Source of the DNA: Agroathelia rolfsii
Lineage: Eukaryota > Basidiomycota > Agaricomycetes > Amylocorticiales > Amylocorticiaceae
Length of the DNA stretch: 64,000 nucleotides
Direction: 5' to 3'
Assembly: GCA_018343915.1 (NCBI GenBank)
Contig: JABRWF010000007.1
Location: 2,108,001-2,172,000 of the forward strand
Part shown: one piece after another, positions 28,570-41,200 of the stretch
Position numbering within the stretch: the stretch's first letter is position 1
Layout of the letters: each line of letters begins with the position of its first letter
Translations under genes and position numbers: made by a program
Notes under the pieces: model-generated
Seen by the model: only the letters and a program-made list of their open reading frames with translations
What the model was told of the DNA's origin: nothing
Databases searched by the model: none

Positions 28570-29117
28570 CTAAGCTTGAATCTTGACATGATGTCTTTTC
28601 TTTAGTTTCAAATGGAGTGATCGTCCACAGAGGGTCTTGAGCTATATCAGTCGCTGTTAGGAAAATGACTAGGCTGAGTGAGAACATTGACGTACGGACA
28701 TCCAAATCTCCTTTGACTTTTGTCTGAGTCCAGTCCGGGGTTTCATGGTGTGTGGAATATTGACATAATCAGCGACATCATCATGATGCTCCAGTGAGGA
28801 TTTGGATGTCTGAAGGGGTCCTTGAATAGTGTCTTGGGCGACCAATGCGCCATTGTCTATCATCTTGGGCGGCATCGAAACAGGAGATTCATTGTTTGGG
28901 ACAATTTCTTCTAATATATGACTGTCAAGCGCCTGTGAAAGCATGAGCTTGCTGTTCAATGCTCGAAAAGGGATCTTACCTGTATTGTAACACTGGCATC
29001 ATCTCCGCTGGGCAGTGTTACTTGGGCCGATTGCATAAGTGTTTCTGCCTCCCAAGGCTCGAGGAAAGCGCAGTAGACAACAAGCGAAAATGATGGATAC
29101 GGTGGTCGAATAGGCAT
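28570..29117 (-). CDS. Small three-exon gene of unknown function
   Basis: Exons 29117-28980, 28932-28696 and 28635-28570 join in phase to 146 residues, with donors GTAAGA and GTACGT. Not recognised. The protein starts MPIRPPYPSFSLVVYCAFLEP, has an acidic middle, and ends in a strongly basic tail (KLKKRHHVKIQA) that could be a nuclear localisation signal or a nucleic-acid contact. The start is the first ATG and is preceded by a CT-rich block (GA-rich on the plus strand, about 29121-29142), as in other genes here. An alternative third-exon frame also stays open, so the exact C-terminus is uncertain. Confidence 0.5.
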
Positions 29118-31141
29118 GATTGAAAGAGAGAGAGAGAGAGAAGTGAAGGAACAGCGATGTAAAACAAAGGTGCTGGAATAAGAAGATATGGGAAAGAAAG
29201 AGAGTATGGGACGGTAAATCAAGATATAAGGTGTTTATATGGGCCTGTGAGACAGCCGGATGGAAGGACCGAGTGCTTAGATATCCGTCAGCGCATCATG
29301 GGAACAGGGTCAAAGTAAGGACTCGCGGAGGTTCTCGCGAGAGTACACAGGGCGCTCGAGCCTATTATGGTGTTTATTTTGCTCAATCTTGCACCTCTTC
29401 CATCACACACCCGCTTTGCGTACAGCGCCGCCTTCAAAACTTCTACCCTCTCACTCTTGGGGTTCCAAAGTAACGAATCCGAATAGAACTTGCTGAAACC
29501 TAGGCTACAAGGGCACATCTTGGACGAGTTTTCTTTACCGGTGAGAGACGGTTTGCTCTTCGAGTCACAGATTCGCAACCTCGTGTATCGGCGAAGGCGT
29601 CACCGCCCCACGATCTTGATGGGTGATAAGCAGCCGAGAAAGCCGCGCCTCAGTTCCTGGACTCGAGAGGCGCTAGGTAGAGTGGAAGACCAAGACTCTT
29701 TCTGCGTTAGCTTCTTGCTCTACGTGCTTTGCTGGACTTGAACACACTCCCTGCGACGATGGACTAGTCGTTGCGAACTAGGGGAACTGGGACAATGCCA
29801 AAGGCCGGCCATAAGGCCGACGCGTCGGCGGCGACCACGCGGCGGGAGGTGACATGTCACACGTCGGGCCCAAAAAAGACAAGGGCGGGCGGCGCCACGG
29901 CGGGGCTCCGGCCGGCGTTACGTCCGGATCACCTTAAAAACGTGCACGAACAATAGCCCCAGGAATCCATCTTGATCCATGACAACTATGTATCACAGGC
30001 AAGTGCTAAAATACGAGGACTCCTCCCCAGCAACGACCAGCTATGCTGGCAGAGTGATCAAACCTGCAAGGCGTCCCATGTCGGGACGATGGAGCCATCA
30101 AGACCAGCAAGAAACGAAGAGCAGCCGGCATGAAGATACACAAGACAAAAAAGCCAAAAATAAATTCCACTCTCAAGAGCGCAGCTTGGAGCATAACAAA
30201 TGAGCCAATATTGTATAACTCTTGCTCAAGCTGATAGAGGTCTCGAGCGGTCTTGCAAGACAGCAATTCTCCTCAAGCCTTCGGATTCTGAGTGAAATAT
30301 GATGTGGATGCTTCAATAATCACCTGTGCGCTTCAAGATTCACAAGGTCTTTGTCAAAATATCCCAGCGAATGTGACCAAGGCTTGTGGGTTATTCAATG
30401 GTCCCCGGGCCGTAGGTATATTAAGATGATATACACTTCAGAATAGCTTCAGGCTTACGACCACAAATTGCCCGTGAGGTTCGTAAAAAAAGGATATCAG
30501 GACTGATATCCACAACTAGAATTCCATAAATTGTTGGTGGTTTACTCAATCGACTGGGTGATAGTAAGGTATTTTTTTTGATTGTTTGCACGGTATCGCT
30601 GAAGTTCTATTCGTAGATGCTGTGGACGAAATTGGCTACGCACCCCGGTTTTGTCCTTGTTGAAAGGCATGACTCGAACGGTGCTGTATTGCCTTCACGG
30701 TCTTGCGGTGAGATTTCAACGTAGCGAGCGTCTCTGAAGGCGAATTTGATTCCCTTATTTTCGGTGGCTGGAAACAGAAGAGTCGGAAGGCGCAGCAGAG
30801 GTGCACAAGAAGGAATAATAGGCAAAAGATGTAGGATAGGTGAGTGAGTGGTGGTGGAGGAGCAGAAAGCACGGGTGAAGCGGCTGGGCAGTTGCCAGTC
30901 TTACTTCAATTTCCGCCCGATTACCCTTCTCCTTTCCCATTACATTGTCATGACACTCTTTAGAAAGGGCACTTCACTCAAGCATCTTTCCTACAACTAT
31001 TAAAGAACACCTACTATTTGTATTACCATGAGGTTGTCGAATCTCAAGGCTTGGATTAGACGCAACGCGCAAAAGATCTCAGTCGACACGTTAGGAATTC
31101 GAGCAGCGCCTCAACATTTTGCCACCACCATAGTCCTTTAG

Positions 31142-31550
31142 GCTCGTGAAACCCAACAAAACCACCCTCTCCAAGTACTTGAAATATTCCTTCTCAAACC
31201 AACGCCGCATGATATACTGACCTCGCTATTTCTACGAACGGAGCGCCGTGCCAACATAATCGCACTTCTTTACAATGTCGCAGGATTCATAGTACTTCCC
31301 TACGGGTAATCTCCCAGCGTGGGATGTGTCATGTTTTCGTGGCTTGAAGATATTAAATGAGCATTTTCCTTTCTTTCAAAGTGAAGGCTTCATGGCGAGA
31401 ATCTCAGCCAGATCGAATTTCTGCGGCCAGATGGCGTTATCGTCTTGGTATCCAGGGAAGCTTCTCACCTGCTAAGCAATTCATCCCACCTTTTCTTTTT
31501 AAGCCTTGGCTGGGAACTCATTCTATCATCGAGCGTCCAAGAGGTACATA
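31142..31550 (+). pseudogene. Decayed protein-coding fragment
   Basis: A 55-codon open stretch (31142-31306) has an acceptor-like tttag directly before it and a donor-like GGgtaat at its end. It reads as a helical segment (VLEIFLLKPTPHDIL, then ANIIALLYNVAGF). About 90 bp later another frame reads GENLSQIEFLRPDGVIVLV. The two do not join in phase with any convincing splice pair, and there is no start codon. Most likely this is a remnant of a multi-exon gene. I do not recognise its family. Confidence 0.3.
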
Positions 31551-33091
31551 AACATAGTTTAAAAGAATTTTTGTGCCTATGTAATAAGAATAGGATCACT
31601 TCGCGAGTTGATAAGGTGTATCTGACACCCAACAATTTGTCCTGCGCTTCGTTTACAATTTGTGTACGGTATGTTCGTTCATTTCAAGGGCATGTGAAGG
31701 TGCTCGATACTTGAGTCTTTAACGGGTTCCCCAGTGCCATTGACATGGCTTCCTCAAAATGTTCCTTGATAGAATCATTATCCCTTTTGTCAGCTCGGCA
31801 TAACTCGAACGACCGAAGAAAATGCCAACACCACTATGGTGGAGCATGAGCGTAGAAAGGACCGATGAAATACGAGCATGAACCTCGATGCAGCGCAATC
31901 GTCATTATGATCCTGTGCCAAGACCTTTTATCATTCGTGGAGATCTGGTATCTGACGATAATGACTCTATTAACATGGAATTTTATTCCACTATTACGTT
32001 AACATTTCGGTTCTCTCCCCGCCAGAAATCTCAGAGCACACGGACCAGCCTTACTGCTTGTCGTACTTATCAAGTCTATAATCCATCAGCAAGCGTATAC
32101 ACTTGTTAATTGTTGATTCCTGTTATTTAGCTGGCGTTAGCCTTGCCTTGGGACTCTGGTTCTAACAAAGTTCGGTCGCAGTCCTGTCTAATTTCCATGT
32201 GTGTTGACACCGATAGCCGCTGTTTCTAAAATTTATCAACTGTTCGTCTCCACGAAGAAGAATGGCAGGATATGGACTCAATAACCCCTTTAGTTTAATG
32301 CCAGCTATCGACTGCTGGTAAAGAAAGTCGTCGGATTGCCTGCGTGGCTTCGACTAAATGATCATCTAAGGATTGCATCTCCTCGATGCTGGAGGGATTA
32401 ATGCTTATGCAATGCGTCAATGCACTCCTACACCATCGGAAGCGCTGTTAACCTCTTTCCACAGGTTTCTATCCGGCTGGGGCTTGGAAAGTACTTCGCG
32501 CTTTCCTTCATCCACTGCTGCCGCCTCTGTATAGAGGCCAGCTAGCCCATCAAGCAACGCCAAAGATGGGCAATCACAGCAGACTTCCGTTTTTGAGAGG
32601 GTGGGAGCTCTCTTATTACTGCTTACAAGCGCCGATGTAAGTGATTGACTGTTATCACGCAAACTTGCACATGCCTAGGAAGGCTAACTGTACACGGACC
32701 ACCGGGCTTGCTGCACTGTGTATGCAGGCGCTGGCCGGAAACGCAGCCCCCTAACTAACTAACTAAAAGTCTTGTTCTCTTATGCAGTCATTAGGAGTCC
32801 TACTTGGATCAGTCTCCTAAGTCATCCTACCCCCTAAACGCCTCCTAACTACTATTACTATTTAGGCTTCTCACCTTCAGCCGGTCAAAAATCACACATC
32901 AATCATCCACACCATACACCACTTCGACTTGAGCCAAACTTTTTCCATTCCAGTGTACACAACCAGCTCATCATCCACAATACACTATTACTCAACTAAT
33001 ATGTCCACGTCTCAATATCAAGAACAGCATGTGATTTTACTATAAGTTGGAGAACAGTATAAACAGAATGTAGCGAGCGAAAGTGAAAGTT

Positions 33092-33582
33092 GTCACTACT
33101 ACATGTAGCCTGACTATTAGGTATTTGGAGATAGCATTCGGTAAGCGTAGTAAGCTCTTACAAGTCGAGTTGTTTCCTGTACTATTTGTATTTACCATGT
33201 AGTTATCTCTAATTCAAAAGCTTCAGTGCATTCAAGCCTTAACTTGAAGGATAGAGGTGAGAGGAGCTCGGCGTTGGGGCCTCATAGTCAACGAAAACGT
33301 GTAATGTATGACCAGAATGTCGTAGACCTAGTGAGATCAGGGTCTATTCACTATTAAAAAAAACCAGCTGATACCAAAGTCGAAGCTGTCTTAGATTATG
33401 ACCTTTCAAGCACAATCTATCAAACGGCCACGGACTCGGATACTGCTACAGATCAAATACCTAGCATTGTTTGCTCGACCATACTGCATTCTCGCCAGAC
33501 GGAAATCCAATCGCCTCTGACTCTTATGCATGATCTCATGACTTGGGCATTTGGGTCTGGGATGTGCCCGCAAACCAACTAG
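33092..33582 (+). repeat. Dispersed repeat, copy A
   Basis: About 490 bp that matches the reverse complement of 56918-57560 with scattered substitutions and small indels. Well-matched cores include caagtcgagttgttt, gacctagtgagatc, agctgtcttagattatgacc, gatcaaatacctag and tgctcgaccatactgcatt. It lacks the 175-bp insertion present in copy B. Coding origin is possible, since a frame reads LMHDLMTW in both copies, but no family is recognised. Confidence 0.8.
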
Positions 33583-34999
33583 CTGATGGTCCATTTCACT
33601 GGCAACAGTGGCAAGACCACATAGTGACTGACTAAGTCAACGTCAACTCGGCTTGATCCTCGCTCCATAGAAAGTTCATCATCTTCGGCTCTTGTGATCA
33701 GACTTTCCGAGGCTAGAACGCTTCTTTTCTTACTCATCGGTATTTCTTCCAAATACCCGAATGAACGACTTGTTTACACATTTTCTTTCAATAGCACCAG
33801 TGTTATCACAACAAGATTTGTCTTCTCACAGATCGGTTTCCCTTGGACCGTGATCCCCCAGCATTTCAATTCCAAATCTTTGAACAGAATTTGTGTGTTT
33901 TCGCTATTGATATATTACCGCTGGTTCTTTTTAATTATGGTATTAGGGCAACTTCCTAATTCTTCTTACTCAACAGGTCTGTTTCTGTATTGTGTTTGTG
34001 TCATCTGGTAAACTTTTGTTCTGCATTTCACGAACCTACCATGAGTATTTCTGGTGACCCAGTAATACTTTCGTGTTTTTGTCCGTGTTTAATAGGACCG
34101 ATAATGAAATATAGGTCACTTGTTGGGTTACAGCCTTTCCTTGTCACTATTCTTTGATGTATTCTCGCTTGCTTTTCCGACTCGGACCTGAATTGATTGC
34201 TCAGCGCTCAACACTAGAGTTAAGAAGCACTAGAATCCAGTGATGAAAGGACGATACTCGGCGAAATACTGATTGGGGCAATCCGGTCCATTACGTATGG
34301 GAGAATTAAATGTGATATCGTCAAGGTTATTGTCCAAGAAAGCATGAGTACAGTAGAGCCTTTGCTGTATTAAAGGCTGCAGTCTACGACTCCCTGAACG
34401 AAGCAACTTATTTTCTCTTTCAAGCCTCACTCACAACATGGATCGAGAAAAATTGCTGGTATTTCTTCAGATTGGCTACTACAACTGCACAGAACACTCT
34501 AAATATCGAGCAAAACAAATGTAGTGATAAGAAAAGATTGAATGTAAGATGAGAGAGAGCTTGAAATATAGGACAAGATCGGAGTAAGGGCTATAGTATA
34601 TATAGACAATATAGATAGACGATGGTAACTTGCGGCGTTGCAACGTGAGGTATTGTCCGAAATGCGGCAATGGGGTGCGTTAGGATCGGTGATGGTATAG
34701 ATATAGGTTTTCGATAACGACTAAAAACTCAAAAGACGTGGAAGACGGAAAAAGAGAAAGGTGGAGATGGTGCGAGTAGGCGGCCAGGGTGTGATAAGGA
34801 GCCGGTCCTGCTTGAAGGTCCAAGAAAGGGCGCGTAAGAGCCGTGCACCGTTGACCTTCCTTGGAGAATATATAAAACGCAAGAAAGACGGAGAGGAGAG
34901 ATAGAGACGGCGGACGCGTAAAACATCCGCCGCTTCAAAAGCAAACCGGTGCATGCACTGTGCACCGTGCTTTATATTCCAATTCTTCTCTCCGACAAT

Positions 35000-37327
35000 T
35001 TACGTCGCGCACCAAACTTCCAACTTGCCCTCAGGTTTCCCTTTAGCCGCTTCGCGTGCCGTCTCGATGGCGAGCTCGTAGTCCGACTCATCGCGGAGAC
35101 TGACCTGTCCACCATCTTCGTCCTTGAACTTAAGGTTAAGGGTCGTCGCGCCAAACTTGGCGCAAACCTTGTCGAGGAACTCTTCGAACGGCGTCTCAGG
35201 CAAGAGCGCCATACCACGTACGTCATCTTTGTAATGGAGCTATTGCACACAAAAGTTAGAGAACAATTTTCTATCCTTTGACGACGACGATGGCACGAAC
35301 CTTGACACGGATCTTGACCAGCTCAAACGGTGCATCATCATAATCCCCACTCGCATAGCCCTCCTCCTCCTCTTCGTACATGTCACCTCCACCACGACCG
35401 CCGCTGCCACCGTACCGGCTCATTGTCCTCTGCGTGTTGCGTCTCGTCACCTTACGGCGCATCGATCCTCCGCTGCCAAACGAGGACGCCGCATATGCTG
35501 AGGGCGGACCTGAGCGCGGCGGTGGGCGGGACGGATTCGCGTTCGCGCGCGCCCAGGCGCCGACACGGTCCTGTGTGTTCGTTACAGGGGGCATGGGAGG
35601 CACGGGCTCTTCGGCGGTGGCGTAGCTGTCAATGTAGTCCTCGTAGAACTCCGTGAGGCGACTGGGCTCGGCTGGAGAGAAGAGGAGGAAAATAAATTGT
35701 AATTAGTATCATCAATCATCAACCAATATCAATCAACACCAGTTATTATCAGTCATCAAAATATCATGAGGCAAGAACACATCATTTGATGTGCTGTCGA
35801 AGCGAGACCGAAACATGTTTTCGGGAGATTGGAAGGGGAAAAATGTCCGCAAAGGATAGGTGAAGCAAAAATGAAATAAAATAAGATAATAAAATAAATG
35901 CGATGCTAATTTACCTTTAGCAGGAGGTGAGGGCGCCGGTGGCTCTTGACGACCACCACCTGGAGCTGGAGCAGGAGCAGGCGGTGCCGGGCCTGGAACT
36001 GGCTTGCGCACGCTGAGGCCGCGCGTCATACCGGGTCCACTGGGCATGCCTCCAGCTGGCGGCGGACGGCTACCCATAGTATTGCTGCGCGTCATAGGAG
36101 CTGCGGGAGGTGCTGCGGGACCGCTAGTTCTCTCGCGAGCATTGGATGGGACCGTCAATGTCGTCTTGGCGCGTTGGAGGGATGGTTCGGGTCTCTCAGC
36201 ACCTAATTATAGTTGAAGCAAAAAAGGGGGGTGGCGGGCGTTAAAAATAAGAACCTAAACCGAGACGGCGGGGAAAATATTCTTACGAGGACCGGTAGAA
36301 GGTGAGGGAGTCGTTAGGCTACGCTGAAGAGAGCCACCAGGTCCCTCGTCAGTCGGCGGGCGATCTATGAGCACACCGGAGGGGGTGACACCCATGCGCA
36401 GGCGGGCGACACCAGTGAATTCGGTGAATGCATCGCCTGAGTCCGAGGCGGCGATGAGCTTGGCCTTGCCCATATAATCCTTGGCACGCATGTTCTTCAC
36501 TTTGCTCTCCGAGGGGCGGTAGAGCACACCGACGGGCTGAAGATGGTGCCGGCACAAGTCAGAAGAGTTTAAATAAAGAGAAAACAGCGGACGGAGACCC
36601 ACGATACTAAAGACAGTGTACCCGTCACCCCGGTCGACAATAGCATCGTCAATAACGTTGTGGTCGTCCGTGGCCTTTTCGCGCTTAGCATCTTCCATGT
36701 CACGCAGGCCCTCGTCAACACGGCCCATATAGATCAGCGAAAGGCCCTTGTTGAATAACACTTCAGCCGAGAAGAGCTTGAATTTCAACCCGAGTTGTTC
36801 ATAGTTGCTGTGAATCAAGAAACGTGAATAACTAGTTGGTGCATATAGCCAGCATGAAACGGCTTACATCGCCTGATTAGAACGTAGGTAGAGGAGAGCC
36901 TCTTCAAAGTCCTGATGTGCGTTTTCGTAGCGTCCGAGGAGGAAATTGGATACACCGCACTGGAAATATCTGTTACGATGATGGCATCACAAGCCAGAGA
37001 AATAAGCGGTGATCGGAGAAAGTCATGGATCATGATGTAGACGATACGTACGCAACGGCCAGGTACCTGTCAAGCCCTGTGGCAGCATTGAACTGTTCAA
37101 CAGCAGCCTCATGCTCGCCAATAGTGGCATAGATGAGGCCCATATTGGTGTGGATTTTGCTGGCCTCTTCCATAGTAGAGAAGAGCTGCAAGGCCTTTTC
37201 GAAGTCCTCGGCGTCGTAGGCAGCAAGTGCAGTTGTCCAGGTCTATCATAATGAATACGCAGGTCAGAGAGAAGAGCCACGCTACGACGAAAACCTAGAA
37301 TACCTCAATTTCTTGTTTCAAACTCAT
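35000..37327 (-). CDS. noxR: NADPH-oxidase regulator NoxR (p67phox-like)
   Basis: Eight exons: 37327-37304, 37242-37052, 36969-36868, 36807-36603, 36536-36287, 36202-35915, 35671-35301, 35239-35000. Phases agree and give 556 residues. Residues about 1-150 form TPR repeats (WTTALAAYDAEDFEKAL, AYFQCGVSNFLLGRYENA, LFNKGLSLIYMGRVDEGL), the Rac-binding part in p67phox. The segment with VGVLYRPSESKVKNM corresponds to the activation-domain region. A long P/A/G-rich linker follows. The C-terminus is a PB1 domain with the acidic OPCA-type block FKDEDGGQVSLRDESDYELAIE split by nothing. NoxR works at the plasma membrane or ER with Rac to activate NoxA/NoxB superoxide production in hyphal fusion and development. 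It lacks SH3 domains, as is usual for fungal NoxR. Confidence 0.93.
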
Positions 37328-38233
37328 TGTGTGTGTGTCTTGACAATAAAGAGAGAGTGTGTAGAGAATTATAAATGTGTAGCGGAATCTGCTTCCGATG
37401 AAGATGAATGCATGCGCTCAGTCAACAATAGAATGCTACGGACCTGGAGTGGAACACAGCTGAGCAGTTGGTTATCAGCAACAGAGAGCTGGATGGCAAG
37501 AATGGATAGCGGCTCACGGAAAAAGCCAGCAAAGTATTTATGCGATCTGGTAAGCGATGAGCGACGTGGAAATTCCCAGTTGCCAGGCGCTGCAGAACGA
37601 GCTAAGCAGTAGCAGTAGGACTTACCAAGAGAGGATAGCAAGAGAAGGAGAAAGCGAGCCTGTCGCTGTGAAGATGGAGGAAAGAGAGAGAGATTGAAAG
37701 AACAAAGACAAAGACGAAGAGAATAAGAAAAGAAAGAACGAAGAATAATAAGAAGAGAAGAGGAAGAAACTTGACCCAAATCATATCAGACAGTCTTGCT
37801 CGCCTATATGGCCCTCCGCTAGTGTCCGTATATGGCGGTAGAGGCCCCTATCAACTTTGCCTGATGGGGAAGTAGTAACCATCAATCTGTCTACGCGTTA
37901 CCACCAGGTAACAGGTAACAGGCACTTGGTCGGAGAATTCGGCGAATGCGCGGACAGACATAACTGTAATTGAGCCACACTGCCTAATTCAGAATTACCG
38001 TTACGTGACAATGCTAAATTGGGATAAATCAATATTAGTCAGCTTTTGCTGTGATAGTGACGTGACAACACGCAGGGCAGCAACCATCATCATCCGCCGA
38101 GTCATCTCTACAGATCCCTTCTGTTATTACAGCAACAATCTCTCTCTCTCTCGACCTTCTTCTGCCCTTCTAGAACTACGGTCATCGTAACAAGCATCAT
38201 TTTCACTGAGCGCATCATTGCTAGCATTTTGTT
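37328..38233. promoter_or_regulatory. Shared divergent promoter region noxR/TRP1
   Basis: 906 bp between divergent starts. The TRP1-proximal half has a CRE-like TGACGTGA (about 38058-38065), a GAGTCAT (38099-38105) that resembles half of a Gcn4/Cpc1 element, and a CT-rich tract (about 38140-38170). Amino-acid starvation control by Cpc1 is established for fungal trp genes; here it is only a single imperfect match. The noxR-proximal half is purine-rich (37600-37770), i.e. CT-rich on the noxR strand. Confidence 0.4.
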
Positions 38234-40922
38234 ATGGCTGCCCCATCATCAACCTTTACTTTGCCACCAGCTCTCGCACAGCCCATTGACGTCCTCTTGA
38301 TCGACAACTTTGACTCCTTCACCTGGAATCTCTACCAGTCCTTTTCTCTCCTGGGAGCCAAGGTCACCGTAATCAGAAACGATGCCATTCCTGCTCACGC
38401 CTTGCGTCATCTAAATGTCCGGCAACTCGTCATCTCTCCAGGACCCGGCCATCCAAAGACAGACTCGGGCATCTCTCGTGATGCCATAGCCTTCTTTGCA
38501 GGAAAGGTTCCCATCCTCGGTGTATGCATGGGCCTCGAGTGTTTAGTTGATGTCTTTGGTGGTGATATAGGGTAATTTTACATCTACACCTCTGTTTTGA
38601 TTTTTCATTCCTTTTTCATTTATTTTGATAACTCGTATTTTTTTGCCTACCATGACCTTGTAATGAGTCGCTTCTTTTTCTTGGAGAAATACCGTCTTCA
38701 ATTATAATAATAATAACTCTTTCAGCTACGCGGGTGAGATTATGCACGGCAAAGTGTCTAAAGTCAAGCACGACAACCGTGGCATCTTCCGCGATATACC
38801 TCAGCTTATCGCCTCGACGCGCTACCATTCTCTTGCGGCAAACCTAGAAAAGCTTCCTGCGACATTGCAAGTCTCTGCCATCTCTGACGATTCTGGGGTT
38901 ATCATGGCCGTACGCCACCGCAAATATACACTCGAGGCAATGCAATATCACCCCGAATCTGTCCTCTCAGAGTCAGGTGACGCTGTGCTGAAAAACTTCC
39001 TCTCCCTTCGTGGTGGCTCCTGGGAGGATAATCCTGCTTCACGTGTGCTCGACGAGAGCCTACCGCCCTTCCCTATTGACGCGATCAAAACGCCTGGCAG
39101 CAGCACACCGTTCTCCAAAAGCACGACGAACAAGATACCTACGATCCTGGAAAAGATCTATGCGCAGCGTATCAAGGATGTCGAACTCGCCAAGGCCACA
39201 CCGGGCACGACGCCAGCCGATCTGGACACCATCTTATCTCTCCAGCTCGCGCCACCGCCCATCCCGCTTGTCCCCCGCCTGCTCGACTCCCCCTCATCCG
39301 TCTCGCTCATGGCCGAGATCAAGCGCGCCTCGCCTTCCAAAGGCAACATCGCCCTCACCGCCTCCGCGCCCACCCAAGCACTCTCCTATGCCCTTGCCGG
39401 CGCATCCGTCATCTCCGTCCTGACCGAGCCGACTTGGTTCAAAGGCTCATTACTCGACATGCGCCTCGTGCGTGCCGCCATCGACGCACTTCCCAACCGG
39501 CCCGCGATCCTGCGCAAGGACTTCATTCTCGACGAATACCAGATCGCTGAGGCGCGCATCCACGGCGCGGACACGGTCCTGCTCATCGTCGCCATGCTCC
39601 CGCCCGCGCGCCTCAAAGCGCTCTACGCGTACTCGCTCTCGCTCGGCATGGAGCCGCTCGTAGAGGTGAACAATGCCCAGGAGCTGAAGGCCGCGCTCGA
39701 GCTCGGCGCCAAAGTTGTCGGTGTGAACAATCGCAACCTGCATGATTTCAATGTGGACATGGACACGACTTCGAGGCTAGCGGAGGATGCGAAGAAGGGC
39801 GGTGTTGTGTTGTGTGCCTTGAGTGGCATTTCGTCGCCGCAGGACGTGCAGACGTATGCTGCGCAGGGTGTGCGCGCCGTTTTGGTCGGTGAGGCGCTCA
39901 TGCGCGCGCCCGAGCCCAAGGCGTTCATCCGGGAGTTGCTCGGGTGGCCGGAGCCGACAGGCGATGCGCTGGCGTCGTGGAAAAATCAGCCGCCGCTTGT
40001 GAAGATCTGCGGCGTGCGTACGCCCGAGGAGGCGCTGCACGCGTTTGAAAGTGGGGCGGATCTGCTGGGTCTGATGATGGTCCCCAAGTCGAAGCGCTTT
40101 ATCACACCCGAGCGCGCGTTCGAGATTGTACAGGCCTTACGGTCACACGTGCTCAACAAGAACGGTGGCCGAGATACACAACCTCAGACCAATGGTGACC
40201 TGCAGGCGCCTGCGGTGAACAACTCCCCCTGGCTCACGCTCCACGCGACCACACTCTCGCAGCAAATCCGGCGCGCTCAGCCGACGCGTACACCGCTCTT
40301 CGTGCTCGTATTCCAGAACCAGCCCCTGGCGCACATCCGTGCGCTCGTGGCATTCCTCAAACCGGACTTTGTGCAGCTGCACGGCACCGAGCCGGCCGAC
40401 TGGGCCAAGCTCATTGGCGTGCCCGTCATCCGCGTATTCCACGTCCGTGGCGATGCGGCGGCATCCAAGGAGGCGGCGGTGAAGAGCGTGCGCGATATCA
40501 CAAGGCAGGGGCTGAACCAGTTTGTGCTCCTCGACGGGGTCAAGCCACCCGCGCCCGCCCTTGCTGGTGGTGAGGCGAATGGCCAAGAGCAAGCGCTCAG
40601 CGGTGGGACCGGCACCCTCGTCGACTGGGACTTTGCGCGTAGCATCGTCGACAAGGGCGAGCTGCCCCTTGCGCGCGCGACGCCGGCCATCGCAGACTCG
40701 ACCGTCAACGGACATGCACCCCCGCCGTCAGTCGCGGAGCCCGAGTACCCACTCCCTATCTTCCTCGCGGGGGGTATCACGCCTGAGAACGTTGCTGAGG
40801 CCGTGGCGCGCGTCCGGCCGTTTGCGGTCGACGTCAGCGGCGGCGTAGAGACTGAGGATGGGACGGCCAAGGATCCAGCCAAGGTCGCGGCGTTTATCAA
40901 GGCTGCTAAGAATCTTGCTTAG
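38234..40922 (+). CDS. TRP1: Trifunctional tryptophan biosynthesis protein (GATase-IGPS-PRAI)
   Basis: Two exons, 38234-38571 and 38726-40922, give 844 residues. The N-terminal glutamine amidotransferase (anthranilate synthase component II) has ISPGPGHP, nucleophile Cys98 in LGVCMGLE, and HPES. The central indole-3-glycerol-phosphate synthase has [24 protein letters not shown] and [12 protein letters not shown]. The C-terminal phosphoribosylanthranilate isomerase has [22 protein letters not shown], and the phosphate-binding [10 protein letters not shown] and VDVSGGVE. It supplies ammonia to TrpE and catalyses two later steps to indole-glycerol phosphate. The usual active-site Gln-partner region reads GLE instead of GHQ/GLQ after the Cys, a small change. 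Likely soluble and cytosolic. An AATAAA-like signal (actaaataaa) lies about 80 bp after the stop. It converges with the lipase gene. Confidence 0.96.
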
Positions 40923-41200
40923 AGCATCGTCTCAGGACCGATTTCAAATGTGTAAAAAGTAGGAAATTGTTCTTGTTTTTCTTGGGATGTCAAGTGTATA
41001 GTACTAAATAAATAGCAAAAACTATGTATTTCCAGTATAGTAGTAGTGATGATGCATGATGGGTATGATATTGAGAGGACAGTTGTCCACTGTATTTAAA
41101 TTCCAAAATTAAACACAGTTCACTGCAAAATAAGGCGACTGGGTCATGGAACCGGCGACAAGCTTACGACATCATCGTGATGCCCGGTCCCATTCGTGAA

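Larger units (their letters stand above)
29118..34999. other. Gene-poor block with decayed coding fragments and a dispersed repeat
   Basis: About 5.9 kb with no intact gene. It contains an exon-like fragment at 31142-31309, a further open stretch to about 31550, and repeat copy A at 33092-33582. A C+G-rich patch lies near 29810-29940. Frames such as 32417-32662 (minus) and 30607-30940 (minus) are open but without a domain. This is consistent with a slowly decaying, transposon-affected interval between gene-dense segments. Confidence 0.5.

Noticed and set aside
29720..29790. tRNA-like sequence (ggacttgaacacactccc) on the minus strand
   Set aside because: The T-arm does not form five base pairs and no acceptor stem pairs with it.
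34721..34965. Minus-strand frames of 77-78 codons upstream of the noxR 3' end
   Set aside because: They overlap each other in different frames, lack domains, and contain TATA-like sequence; treated as non-coding.
35733..35914. Extension of the noxR proline-rich exon past 35915
   Set aside because: Sequence becomes A/T-rich, and the next exon (from 35671) joins in phase to the donor at 35914.
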